Notes: a model not told the origin generated them from the letters alone. DNA of 5,927 nt from UBA3941 sp035647175 (GCA_035647175.1 DASRNX010000142.1:1-5927), one strand, 5' to 3'. Shown: positions 1-5,895, numbered from the stretch's first letter. Numbers and translations: made by a program.

Positions 1-81
1 TAATTATACTCTGCCGTGCATACCGGTGGAATCGGCGAAAGACGTCAGGCAAAAGATGAAATGTTCCGGCAAAAATATCAT

Positions 82-300
82 CTGCCCCATCCCCTTGACA
101 TATGGGGTACAGAAGAAATGTGCCGGTAATAATATATCGAACACCCCGTCCTCCCGGCACGTTTATTTATTGGATATTCCGTCCGCTCGGTATGTACATT
201 CCACTAACATGAGTCACTTACCCCGTCCCCTTGACACGCGTCCCCTTGACACGTCCATTCCACTAACATGTGTCACTTATCCCGTCCCCTTGACATATGG
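82..300. repeat. Cluster of REP/MITE-like elements downstream of the deaminase
   Basis: Two 40-bp copies (197-236 and 256-295) differ at only two positions. A shorter partial copy (239-252, core CGTCCCCTTGACAC) lies between them, and a more diverged copy with the core CCCCTTGACATATGG sits around 91-105. On the minus strand the core is TGTCAAGGGGACGGG. In the best copy (271-295) the 25-bp core is bounded by TGTCA and TGACA, which form a short inverted repeat; in the second copy (212-236) one end is AGTCA. A relative occurs at 1974-2001. Short dispersed palindromes with this look are familiar in clostridial genomes and are often linked to IS200/RAYT-type transposases, but no transposase gene is present here, so that link is inference. 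The rest of 1-272 contains no gene that I can support on either strand. Confidence 0.75.
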
Positions 301-752
301 AGCTTTCGGATTTTTTCGGCAAGCTCGGGAACGGGCCCATCGACTACAGTATCGCGAATAACATCTTGAATGGGCAGATTCCTAACCCGCGACGGATTAG
401 CCCCCATTTCATCCAGCCATTGTACCAGCTGCTTGGATGAACTTGCATAAACAATTCTGCCGAGACCCACCCAACCATGGGCCGCAGCGCACATAGGGCA
501 ATGCTCACCGGATGTATATACCGTTGCCCTGCTTCTCTCTTCGGGTGTCATGTTTGCAGCTGCCCACCTCGCCAATGCGAATTCCGGATGTCTGGTATGA
601 TCGCCACCGGCAACATGGTTATGGTCTTCGAAGAGCACATCTCCATTCGCAGAGACAAGGATTGAACCGAAGGGTTCATCGCCCTTATCCAAGGCAATTT
701 CAGCTAATTCAACGCAACGCCTCAGGTGCATTAGATCTACATCGCTAATCAT
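273..752 (-). CDS. Nucleoside deaminase (cytidine/deoxycytidylate deaminase fold)
   Basis: This 159-residue protein is a zinc-dependent hydrolytic deaminase of the group containing tRNA-adenosine, guanine and free nucleoside deaminases. It should act in the cytosol on a purine or pyrimidine base or nucleoside; the exact substrate cannot be read from the sequence. The zinc site is visible: His55-Pro56-Glu57 supplies the first ligand and the catalytic glutamate, and Cys85-x-x-Cys88, in SGEHCPMC, supplies the other two ligands. The usual HAE is HPE here and the usual PCxxC is HCPMC. I believe both occur in one branch of this family rather than marking a defect. Length is normal. The ATG start is preceded by GGAGGGG eight bases upstream. 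The last residues (MSRGRDK) and the TGA stop are encoded by a dispersed repeat, so the native C terminus has probably been replaced. The nearest upstream gene is 198 bp away, so it may be transcribed independently. Confidence 0.9.
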   Translation of the reverse strand: MISDVDLMHLRRCVELAEIALDKGDEPFGSILVSANGDVLFEDHNHVAGGDHTRHPEFALARWAAANMTPEERSRATVYTSGEHCPMCAAAHGWVGLGRIVYASSSKQLVQWLDEMGANPSRVRNLPIQDVIRDTVVDGPVPELAEKIRKLHMSRGRDK

Positions 753-950
753 TTTATAATCCCCTCCAACAAATAACTCAGGTTAATTCCCAATGCGTGA
801 TTTAAATTGTTCTGATAGCTCCAATTCATAACTCTATCACACACGTTACTATTGTACCCCGTACTATCGTATCCCGCTGCTATCACCCCTTGTTACTATA
901 AGATCATATTCTGCCAATAATATGTAGTGTTTTACATTTACTGGACCTAT
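753..950 (-). other. Spacer between alpha/beta hydrolase and deaminase genes
   Basis: This 198-bp spacer holds the second half of a 35-bp duplication next to the hydrolase stop, a four-unit array with a 15-16 bp period, and the deaminase ribosome binding site. I see no ORF with coding character, no intrinsic terminator and no convincing -35/-10 pair on the minus strand. Confidence 0.6.
845..903. repeat. Short tandem array with 15-16 bp period
   Basis: CTAT recurs at 849, 864, 880 and 896, a spacing of 15, 16 and 16 bases. The first three copies are followed by a C/T-rich ACCCC, ATCCC or ACCCC. The units are diverged: the first two read GTTACTATTGTACCCC and GTACTATCGTATCCCG. The motif CCGTACTATCGTA at 859-871 recurs with one change at 1943-1955 in the next spacer upstream, so the sequence family is also dispersed. 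It could be a decayed minisatellite or direct-repeat protein-binding sites; nothing in the sequence decides. Confidence 0.6.
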
Positions 951-988
951 CTATTTTACCAGTGTTTCCCGTTTACTGGACTTATCTA
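926..988. repeat. 35-bp-period tandem duplication across the alpha/beta hydrolase stop codon
   Basis: Positions 926-953 and 961-988 match at 24 of 28 bases, with the shared core TTTACTGGACYTATCTA, and are offset by 35. The gene-internal copy encodes residues near the C terminus (DKSSK). The downstream copy begins with the TAG stop codon. Because 35 is not a multiple of three, the same TAG is out of frame in the internal copy, where it is read as part of GTA GAT. The duplication therefore probably created the present stop codon. Confidence 0.75.
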
Positions 989-1808
989 CATTTTCATAGA
1001 ACAGCAGTACTTTTTCTTCATGCTCCCTGTTTGCTTCTTGGCTGGCGCCGTGACCGACACCTGGAATAATGATTTGCTTTGAATCTGGAATTAGGCGGGC
1101 CATTTCAGTTTGCAATTTTAGACTTGTTATTTCGTCGGCATCCCCACCTATTACTAGGGTAGGACACGTTATTTTGTTCAAATAAGGTTTGTTATCAAAA
1201 TCAAGAAGCCCCTCAAATATCCTGACTACCCTCTTTGGATTATTGGGTTTCGGTAAGAGCCTGAGAAGTGGAAATAGCCACCTGTACTTTCTATAATAAC
1301 GTGGTGTATAGGTTCTAATTGTGCTATCTAAATTCAGCTTATACCACTCCCCATCCTTGCTCCATTCTATCCATTGCCGTAAGATCACATTCAAATGCCT
1401 ATCAGTATGAGCCATACTGGCGCCTAACACGAGACTCCTTACCCTATCCGGGGCATCAATTGCTATCCATTGCCCTATGGGCCCACCGGCGGAATTTGTT
1501 TCTATATGTGCCTTGTCAATTCCCAGCTCATCCATCGCCCAAATATAATCCCTCGCGTGGTCCCTGACTGTATATCCTTTTGGAATAGGTTCTCTCCTGC
1601 TCATGATGATAATATTATGTTTGATTGCATACCCTTTAAACATCCTTGCAAGGGTGTACGGATTAGGGAATTTTCCAACCATGCTAAGGCCATCTCCAGC
1701 ACCCGGGATTAGGATTATCGGTGTTCCATCCCCTTTTATATGCACATATTCGATAACAGCATCATCTATCGTCTTTATCCGTGATACCTTATATTTTGGA
1801 GTACCCAC
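951..1808 (-). CDS. Alpha/beta hydrolase fold protein
   Basis: This 285-residue serine hydrolase-like protein probably cleaves an ester, amide or C-C bond of a small molecule; the substrate is not deducible. The order of elements is normal: oxyanion-hole region IPGAGDG (34-40), nucleophile elbow TNSAGG with Ser106 (104-109), a basic and aromatic-rich cap at about 133-205, the acid Asp225 in GGDADEI (221-227), and catalytic His253 in GVGHGA. The usual first glycine of GxSxG is Thr104, a variant that may alter elbow geometry without removing the nucleophile. There is no signal peptide, so it is probably cytosolic. The start is a GTG. An in-frame TGA two codons upstream rules out a longer protein, and the ribosome binding site is weak (GGGTGTG about nine bases upstream). 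It lies 184 bp downstream of the aldo/keto reductase gene. The 3' end carries a tandem duplication that includes the stop. Confidence 0.85.
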   Translation of the reverse strand: MGTPKYKVSRIKTIDDAVIEYVHIKGDGTPIILIPGAGDGLSMVGKFPNPYTLARMFKGYAIKHNIIIMSRREPIPKGYTVRDHARDYIWAMDELGIDKAHIETNSAGGPIGQWIAIDAPDRVRSLVLGASMAHTDRHLNVILRQWIEWSKDGEWYKLNLDSTIRTYTPRYYRKYRWLFPLLRLLPKPNNPKRVVRIFEGLLDFDNKPYLNKITCPTLVIGGDADEITSLKLQTEMARLIPDSKQIIIPGVGHGASQEANREHEEKVLLFYENVDKSSKRETLVK

Positions 1809-1992
1809 CGATAATCACACCCATTCATTAATTGTTAATCGTCCATAGGTCCATGTTATTATTGATAATATTTGCCGGCATTTGCCGTTCTGTCCGCTTT
1901 TAGTTTAGCTGTCATTTTATCGTTCCAGTGTCGCCGATAGCACCGTATTATCGTACTTCCCCTTTTGTCCCGTGTGTCGCTGACCCCGTCCC
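1809..1992 (-). other. Repeat-rich spacer upstream of the alpha/beta hydrolase gene
   Basis: This 184-bp spacer contains a dispersed element at its right end, the motif CCGTATTATCGTA (1943-1955) and the 8-bp palindrome TGCCGGCA (1873-1880), which also occurs at 4081 and 4148 in another spacer. I find no ORF and no clear promoter or terminator. Confidence 0.55.
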
Positions 1993-2001
1993 CTATGACA
2001 C
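1974..2001. repeat. Dispersed GGGGACGGG element at the aldo/keto reductase stop codon
   Basis: This 28-bp element is bounded by GTGTC and GACAC, a perfect 5-bp inverted repeat. Its minus-strand core TAGGGGACGGGGTCAGC is related to the elements at 212-236 and 271-295. The TAG stop of the aldo/keto reductase and its last Val-Ser codons lie inside the element. A hairpin could form, but there is no following T-run, so a role as an intrinsic terminator is not supported. Confidence 0.65.
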
Positions 2002-3117
2002 ATTCACTTCGCCTGCCAGCACCTTCTTGTAGTCTTCATAGTTTTTCTTTAGCAGGTTGGGGGTGTCAAGGTCGTAGGGGCATTTTTCCATACATTGACC
2101 GCACTCTGTGCAATCTTCAATTCGTGCCATGGCTTCCTGCATCCTAGGCGTCAGCCAATTGTCAGATGGTGAGCGTCTGAGCAAAAGGGACATCCTGGCA
2201 CAGATATTAATTTCAATCCCCATGGGGCAAGGCATACAATAACCGCAGGCCCTGCAAAATTCCCCTATTAGTTCATCTTTATCTTCATCGATCAATGCTC
2301 TTCTTTCGTCCGTTAACTCTGGTGGATTTTCAATATAACTTAAAAATTCATCCAGTTCCGATTCACGCTGGATTCCCCATATGGGGAGCACATTATCATA
2401 CTGGGCCATAAATGCGTATGCCGCCGCAGAATCCGTGATCAGTCCTCCGGACAATGCCTTCATGGCTATAAACCCCATGTTAGCTTCCTTGCATTTGTTG
2501 ATAAGGTCAACATCCTTATCTGACGATAAATAGCTAAAGGGGAACTGTAGGGTTTCGTATAGCCCAGAATCTATGCATTCATTGGCCAGATTCAGCCTAT
2601 GGTTTGTCATACCGATATGCCTAATTTTGCCTTGTTTCTTGGCCTCCAGCATACATTCATACATCCCCGTCCCGTCGTCGGGCCTATAGCAAACATCCGG
2701 ATTATGAAATTGGTAAATATCTATATAATCCGTCTTTAAAAGGGTTAACGAAGTCTCAAGATCCTTCCAAAACCCTTCCGGCGTTTTAGCCCCTGTCTTG
2801 GTTGCAATAAATATTCTTTCCCGCATCCCATCAAAGGCTAACCCCAGTTTTTCCTCACTGTCCGAATAACCCCGAGCGGTATCAAAAAAGGTCATACCCC
2901 CCTCATAAGCCTTTCTTAAAATCATGACCGAAGTTTCCACGTTTACCCTTTGGATCGGCAGAGCACCGAACGCATTGCGTGGGGTCGTGATACCGGTGCT
3001 TCCCAATGTTATTTTATCGCCTCTGTATTCCCTGGAGTCTAAATTACCCATACCTTCCACCCTTTCACTATAATTTTTAAAGAGATCCTTACAATTAATC
3101 TTGCGTCCAACAGACAT
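1993..3117 (-). CDS. Aldo/keto reductase with C-terminal 2x[4Fe-4S] ferredoxin domain
   Basis: This 374-residue cytosolic oxidoreductase belongs to the aldo/keto reductase group with a fused ferredoxin domain (COG1453-like). Members are presumed to reduce a carbonyl or a related small substrate; the physiological substrate is not known to me. Residues about 37-265 form the TIM barrel. The catalytic tetrad is visible as Asp79 and Tyr84 (FFDTARGYSDSE), Lys107 (ATKTG) and His138 (YQFHN). The C terminus has two cluster motifs: Cys288, 291, 294 and 297 (CRACGYCMPC) and Cys336, 339, 342 and 346 (CTECGQCMEKC), enough for two [4Fe-4S] clusters and suggesting ferredoxin-linked electron transfer. The ATG has AAAGGA just upstream. 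Met23 (3049-3051), preceded by AGGGTGG, is a credible alternative start and would remove an N-terminal extension of unclear homology. It is 45 bp downstream of the MBL gene, so the two are probably co-transcribed. The stop lies within a dispersed repeat. Confidence 0.93.
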   Translation of the reverse strand: MSVGRKINCKDLFKNYSERVEGMGNLDSREYRGDKITLGSTGITTPRNAFGALPIQRVNVETSVMILRKAYEGGMTFFDTARGYSDSEEKLGLAFDGMRERIFIATKTGAKTPEGFWKDLETSLTLLKTDYIDIYQFHNPDVCYRPDDGTGMYECMLEAKKQGKIRHIGMTNHRLNLANECIDSGLYETLQFPFSYLSSDKDVDLINKCKEANMGFIAMKALSGGLITDSAAAYAFMAQYDNVLPIWGIQRESELDEFLSYIENPPELTDERRALIDEDKDELIGEFCRACGYCMPCPMGIEINICARMSLLLRRSPSDNWLTPRMQEAMARIEDCTECGQCMEKCPYDLDTPNLLKKNYEDYKKVLAGEVNVS

Positions 3118-3124
3118 ATTTCCT

Positions 3125-3186
3125 TTATGATTTAACGGAGTCTACTGATATCCCCTTATAATTTAACGAAGTTTACTGATATCCCC
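3125..3186. repeat. 31-bp tandem duplication across the MBL hydrolase stop codon
   Basis: Units 3125-3155 and 3156-3186 are exactly adjacent and match at 28 of 31 positions; all three differences are transitions. The gene-proximal unit encodes the C-terminal residues DISKLR and the TAA stop. The second unit would encode DISRLR and another TAA, but it lies after the stop. Its far end runs into the ribosome binding site of the aldo/keto reductase gene. Confidence 0.9.
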
Positions 3187-4029
3187 GCCCATATAGGTTA
3201 TCTGTACATTATCAAATACCGCTACCATCTTTTCGGCTCCTGTATCCGACAGGGCATCCGGTACCATTTTTAGTTCCGCCTTTCCGTCTACCAGCCGCCT
3301 TAGGCATTCTACTGCATTAGGGAGAACGTTTTCAGCCAATGGAGAGCCAAACCCCCGATAATCGTGATGAAAGTTATAGACTTCCTCGTAGCTGTCCTTC
3401 ATTTCCCATATTCTGTTTAATGATCTGTATGCGGTTTCTATGGATTCTAAGTCGGTTTTACCGCTTTCCTTGCATATTAGAAGGTTATTGTTGCATGCGT
3501 CCCCGCACAGCAGGGTAGCCGTCAGATCATCAATTGCTACGCATTGCCCCGGCGTGTGTCCCGGACAATGATAAACAGTTACGCTTCGTCCTCCGAGATC
3601 GAACACCTGTCCGTCCTTTAATTCCTCTTTATGAGGCATTTTCCCCCATTCCACGATATCCCTTTCGATATCATAGCTGTAATGCTTACCCTCCCTGTCG
3701 GCGATAAGCGTCGCATACCTCTTTCGAAAATCCAACCTAGGCATAAACTTTTCGTTATCCCAATCCATATCGTTGGCATGTACCCAAACGGAGTCAAAAA
3801 AACCTGCTCCGCCGATATGGTCACCGTGGCTGTGTGTGATAACGGCATCATAGGGTTTATCGGTGATCTTATTCTCAATTACCCAGCGTAGGTCCCCTAT
3901 TCCCGTTCCGGTGTCCATAACAAGGGCCCTTTCGTCACCGACGATCACAAAAATACTTCCACAATCAAATTCATCAATTTCGAAAATGCCCGGCCTGCAT
4001 TCGTAAAACGGTAATCTTCTGGTTCTCAT
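3163..4029 (-). CDS. Metallo-beta-lactamase-fold hydrolase
   Basis: This 288-residue metal-dependent hydrolase of the MBL superfamily is probably cytosolic, as no signal peptide is visible. The binuclear metal site is complete: His66-x-His68-x-Asp70-His71 in THSHGDHIGG, His158 in CPGHTPGQ, Asp177 in LCGDACN, and a final histidine at 221 or 222 (NFHHD). The family includes glyoxalase II, lactonases and many uncharacterised thioester or phosphoester hydrolases. The GHTPGQ pattern and the lack of accessory RNase or flavodoxin domains fit a stand-alone small-molecule hydrolase, but the substrate cannot be named. The ATG start has a strong AGGGAGGAAG site about six bases upstream. The aldo/keto reductase follows 45 bp downstream on the same strand, suggesting a two-gene operon. 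A 31-bp tandem duplication spans the stop codon. Confidence 0.92.
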   Translation of the reverse strand: MRTRRLPFYECRPGIFEIDEFDCGSIFVIVGDERALVMDTGTGIGDLRWVIENKITDKPYDAVITHSHGDHIGGAGFFDSVWVHANDMDWDNEKFMPRLDFRKRYATLIADREGKHYSYDIERDIVEWGKMPHKEELKDGQVFDLGGRSVTVYHCPGHTPGQCVAIDDLTATLLCGDACNNNLLICKESGKTDLESIETAYRSLNRIWEMKDSYEEVYNFHHDYRGFGSPLAENVLPNAVECLRRLVDGKAELKMVPDALSDTGAEKMVAVFDNVQITYMGGDISKLR

Positions 4030-4058
4030 TTAACTTCCTCCCTATAATTAAAATTCTC

Positions 4059-4230
4059 TGGCGGTAATAAGCCTAAAATATGCCGGCAGATATGCAGTAA
4101 CAAGCTCAAAAAACCGCCAGTAGATATGCAGTAACAATCAAAAATCATGCCGGCAAACACACAGTAATGGGTTCAAAAACGCAACAGATGCGCAGCAACG
4201 AGCTTAAAAATGACGGCAGACGTAATGTCC
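4059..4230. repeat. Degenerate tandem array of about 33 bp units between the aldolase fragment and the MBL gene
   Basis: Five diverged units begin near 4081, 4113, 4147, 4181 and 4210, and a shortened one begins near 4059. Each has a G/C-rich start (TGCCGGCA in the best copies), a central GCAGTAAC-like block at 4094, 4128, 4161 and 4192, and an A-run. Units one and two share AGATATGCAGTAACAA exactly (4088-4103 and 4122-4137). The last unit overlaps the final codons and TAA stop of the aldolase-like frame, so the array grows out of that gene's 3' end. There are no unique spacers between units, so this is not a CRISPR array. The array fills the 174-bp leader of the MBL gene and would be transcribed with it. 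Confidence 0.75.
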
Positions 4231-4578
4231 TTCATTATCCGCCTCCCGAAATTTAAAGGTCAAAGGCCCATTCAATATAGCTATTTCATCGTCGTTAACC
4301 GCTACTATATTCCCGTGTATGGCGGAGTCTGTGATAGTCTTAACGCTGTACTCGGCAACCTCCAATCTGTCGAAGGCATTTAGGAGCGAGTCACCGGTGA
4401 CAATCATACAATCATTTTCTATGAGCAAAAAGGGCGTTTTCCCGGAAATGGATCTGGCGGTCATCTTAGGTTGTATTAAAGGGTCTTGGCCCAGCATCTG
4501 GGAAGATGATAGACAAAAATCTCCGTCCCGATGAAACGGTGTGTGCAATCTTCGAACTAACCGTCCCCGATATTTCAA
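4204..4578 (-). pseudogene. C-terminal remnant of a class II aldolase/adducin family protein
   Basis: The frame encodes 124 residues from a TTG. Residues about 32-100 resemble the C-terminal part of class II aldolase/adducin proteins: DPLIQPKMTA (32-41), then LLIENDCMIVTGDSL (51-65), where the family usually has NHG or NDG, followed by AFDRLEVAEYS (68-78) and GNIVAVNDDEI (89-99). Full-length members are roughly 200-230 residues. The N-terminal half, with the HxH metal ligands and the catalytic acid, is missing, and the first 30 residues do not look like the family. Upstream in the same frame there are stop codons. A GGGG-containing site does precede the TTG, so a short protein could still be made, but it could not be an active aldolase. 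The C-terminal tail (HYVCRHF) and stop are part of a tandem array. The alternative, a genuine small paralogue, is less likely. Confidence 0.6.
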
Positions 4579-4716
4579 TATTACCCCTTTTTTCTTTCCT
4601 CTTCAACCCAAATAGTCTCTTTTGATGCAACAACAGATCTATTTTGCCTTATGGGAACACTTTTTGCCGCTATAGGCGGACCGATTAATCGGCAGGGGCT
4701 TTAACCTATCAGGATC
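4579..4716 (-). other. Spacer downstream of rsgA, possibly decayed coding DNA
   Basis: This 138-bp stretch separates the rsgA stop from the aldolase-like remnant. On the minus strand a 39-codon open stretch (4584-4700), containing the run VVASKETIWVEEERKKG, looks protein-like but lacks a standard start codon and ends at TAA. It may be decayed coding sequence from the missing upstream part of the remnant or from another gene; I do not recognise it. A perfect 12-bp palindrome, CCGATTAATCGG, lies at 4681-4692 without a following T-run. Confidence 0.4.
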
Positions 4717-5775
4717 TTATTTCCCGTTTTTCTTGTTTTGCTTGCTCCACTTTGCAATCTCCTTATGCCGTTGCTGCTTTTGTCTCAGATAGGAAGCCCT
4801 GTCATCCGAATACTCGGCCTCACGTCTTAGGCTTATATAGCTGTCCCATCTCCCTGGGGGCAGATCCCCATTTTCGATAGCGGCCCTAATTGCGCATCCC
4901 GGCTCCCTCTGATGCTTACAATCACTGAATTTGCATAATCCAAAATATTGCTCCACATCCTCAAATGCTTCCGGAAGTCCCCGGCTTACATCCCACATTC
5001 CAAGCTCACGCATACCCGGGGTGTCGATGATCATAGCACCTCCGGGCAGCATGATAAGCTGCCTGTGGGTGGTGGTGTGCCGACCCCTGCTGTCGTCTTC
5101 GCGTATTTCCTTTACCTCCATTATATCATTTCCTGCCAGCGCATTGACGAGGCTAGATTTACCGACACCCGACGATCCAAGAAATACTATGGTTTTTTGG
5201 GGTTCTAGATAATAGGCCAAGGCATCGATCCCGTATCCGTTTACTGCGCTTACAGGATGTACCGAAACGCCGGGGGCAACCTTTTCTGCTTCTCGGACCT
5301 GTTGGGAAAAGTCTTGAACCAAGTCCACCTTTGTCAGGATAATTACAGGCAACGCCCCGGATTGCCAAGCCAGGGTGGTGTAGCGTTCCAGCCGTTTAAT
5401 ATTGAAATCTAAATTGAGTGACTGCATAATAAATACATAATCAAAGTTTGACGCAACAGATTGTTCCCCGCGACCCGGTGTCGGATCCCTCCTCGTAAAG
5501 CATGACCTGCGGGGCAGGGTTTTAATAATCTGACTGTCCCCTATGGGATTATAGTTTATGAGCACAAAATCACCCGTTGTCGGAAAACTTTCGTAAGCAC
5601 CGGCGTAATAAACGCCCGTTTTTAGTCTCCCAAAGGTCCCGCCATATTCACATACAAGTTCATATCGTTCCTTATGAACGGCTATAACCCTTGCTACATC
5701 GGCTATAGTCTCTGTTTCAGACACGTTTAGCGAAGAAAGTATATCAGGATTAAATCCATATTTTTTTAGTATCAA
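4717..5775 (-). CDS. rsgA: Ribosome small-subunit-dependent GTPase A
   Basis: RsgA (YjeQ/YloQ) is a cytosolic GTPase that acts in late maturation of the 30S ribosomal subunit. This 352-residue copy shows the circularly permuted motif order diagnostic of the family: G4 TKVD (148-151), G5 SA (176-177), then the P-loop GSSGVGKSS (200-208), the G2 region RHTTTHR (232-238) and G3 DTPG (251-254). An N-terminal OB-fold covers about residues 25-105. The C-terminal zinc site is Cys281, Cys286, His288 and Cys294. A lysine/arginine-rich tail after about 330 makes it longer than the roughly 300-residue B. subtilis YloQ. Such longer forms exist in Bacillota and can be a second paralogue, so it may not be the only rsgA in the genome. 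The start is a TTG, chosen because GGAGG (5785-5789) lies nine bases upstream. A small ORF ends 21 bp upstream. No terminator is visible after the stop. Confidence 0.95.
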   Translation of the reverse strand: MILKKYGFNPDILSSLNVSETETIADVARVIAVHKERYELVCEYGGTFGRLKTGVYYAGAYESFPTTGDFVLINYNPIGDSQIIKTLPRRSCFTRRDPTPGRGEQSVASNFDYVFIMQSLNLDFNIKRLERYTTLAWQSGALPVIILTKVDLVQDFSQQVREAEKVAPGVSVHPVSAVNGYGIDALAYYLEPQKTIVFLGSSGVGKSSLVNALAGNDIMEVKEIREDDSRGRHTTTHRQLIMLPGGAMIIDTPGMRELGMWDVSRGLPEAFEDVEQYFGLCKFSDCKHQREPGCAIRAAIENGDLPPGRWDSYISLRREAEYSDDRASYLRQKQQRHKEIAKWSKQNKKNGK

Positions 5776-5784
5776 TTCTCAAAT

Positions 5785-5789
5785 CCTCC
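5785..5789 (-). promoter_or_regulatory. Ribosome binding site that fixes the TTG start of rsgA
   Basis: The minus strand reads GGAGG, nine bases before the TTG at 5773-5775. A nearer TTG inside the spacing is out of frame, and no in-frame ATG gives a suitable distance, so this site supports the non-ATG start. Confidence 0.8.
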
Positions 5790-5796
5790 AATTTAA

Positions 5797-5895
5797 TTAA
5801 TATTCATGATCATGGGGCAAATAACTGACAAAGTAAGGTTTCAAAAAAGTCAGGTTGTCGGTATCGGTATCGTGAACAAAATCATCTGATAACAC
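5797..5895 (-). CDS. Possible small protein or leader peptide upstream of rsgA
   Basis: A GGAGG site (5906-5910) precedes a GTG at 5893-5895 that opens a 32-codon frame ending in TAA, 21 bp before rsgA. The peptide is acidic in its first half (SDDFVHDTDTDN) and ends in SYLPHDHEY; I do not recognise it. An ATG at 5895-5897, overlapping in another frame with the same ribosome binding site, would give only 15 residues (MCYQMILFTIPIPTT). The 32-codon frame stays open to the right edge, so it could instead be the 3' end of a larger gene that continues outside the window. The GGAGG favours initiation here, but that does not prove translation. Confidence 0.35.
   Translation of the reverse strand: MLSDDFVHDTDTDNLTFLKPYFVSYLPHDHEY

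Noticed and set aside
3..8. TATAAT on the minus strand as a -10 box for a gene to the left
   Set aside because: No acceptable -35 hexamer occurs 16-18 bases upstream and the gene it would serve is outside the window.
26..361. Plus-strand open frame of 111 codons at the left edge
   Set aside because: It runs through the repeat cluster (repeated PLT and PLDT stretches come from the repeat core) and overlaps the deaminase 3' end in antisense. It has no recognisable domain.
3618..3891. Open frames on both strands inside the MBL hydrolase gene
   Set aside because: They are out-of-frame shadows of a gene with a complete metal-binding motif set and have no domain or ribosome binding site of their own.
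4059..4230. CRISPR array
   Set aside because: The repeating units adjoin one another without unique spacers, are strongly diverged and have uneven lengths.
4681..4692. Palindrome CCGATTAATCGG after rsgA as an intrinsic terminator
   Set aside because: It is a perfect 12-bp palindrome but AT-centred with no loop and no T-run after it on the minus strand. The neighbouring CCGC/GCGG hairpin is also not followed by T residues.
4931..5368. Plus- and minus-strand open frames inside rsgA
   Set aside because: They overlap conserved GTPase motifs in other frames and show no independent coding evidence.
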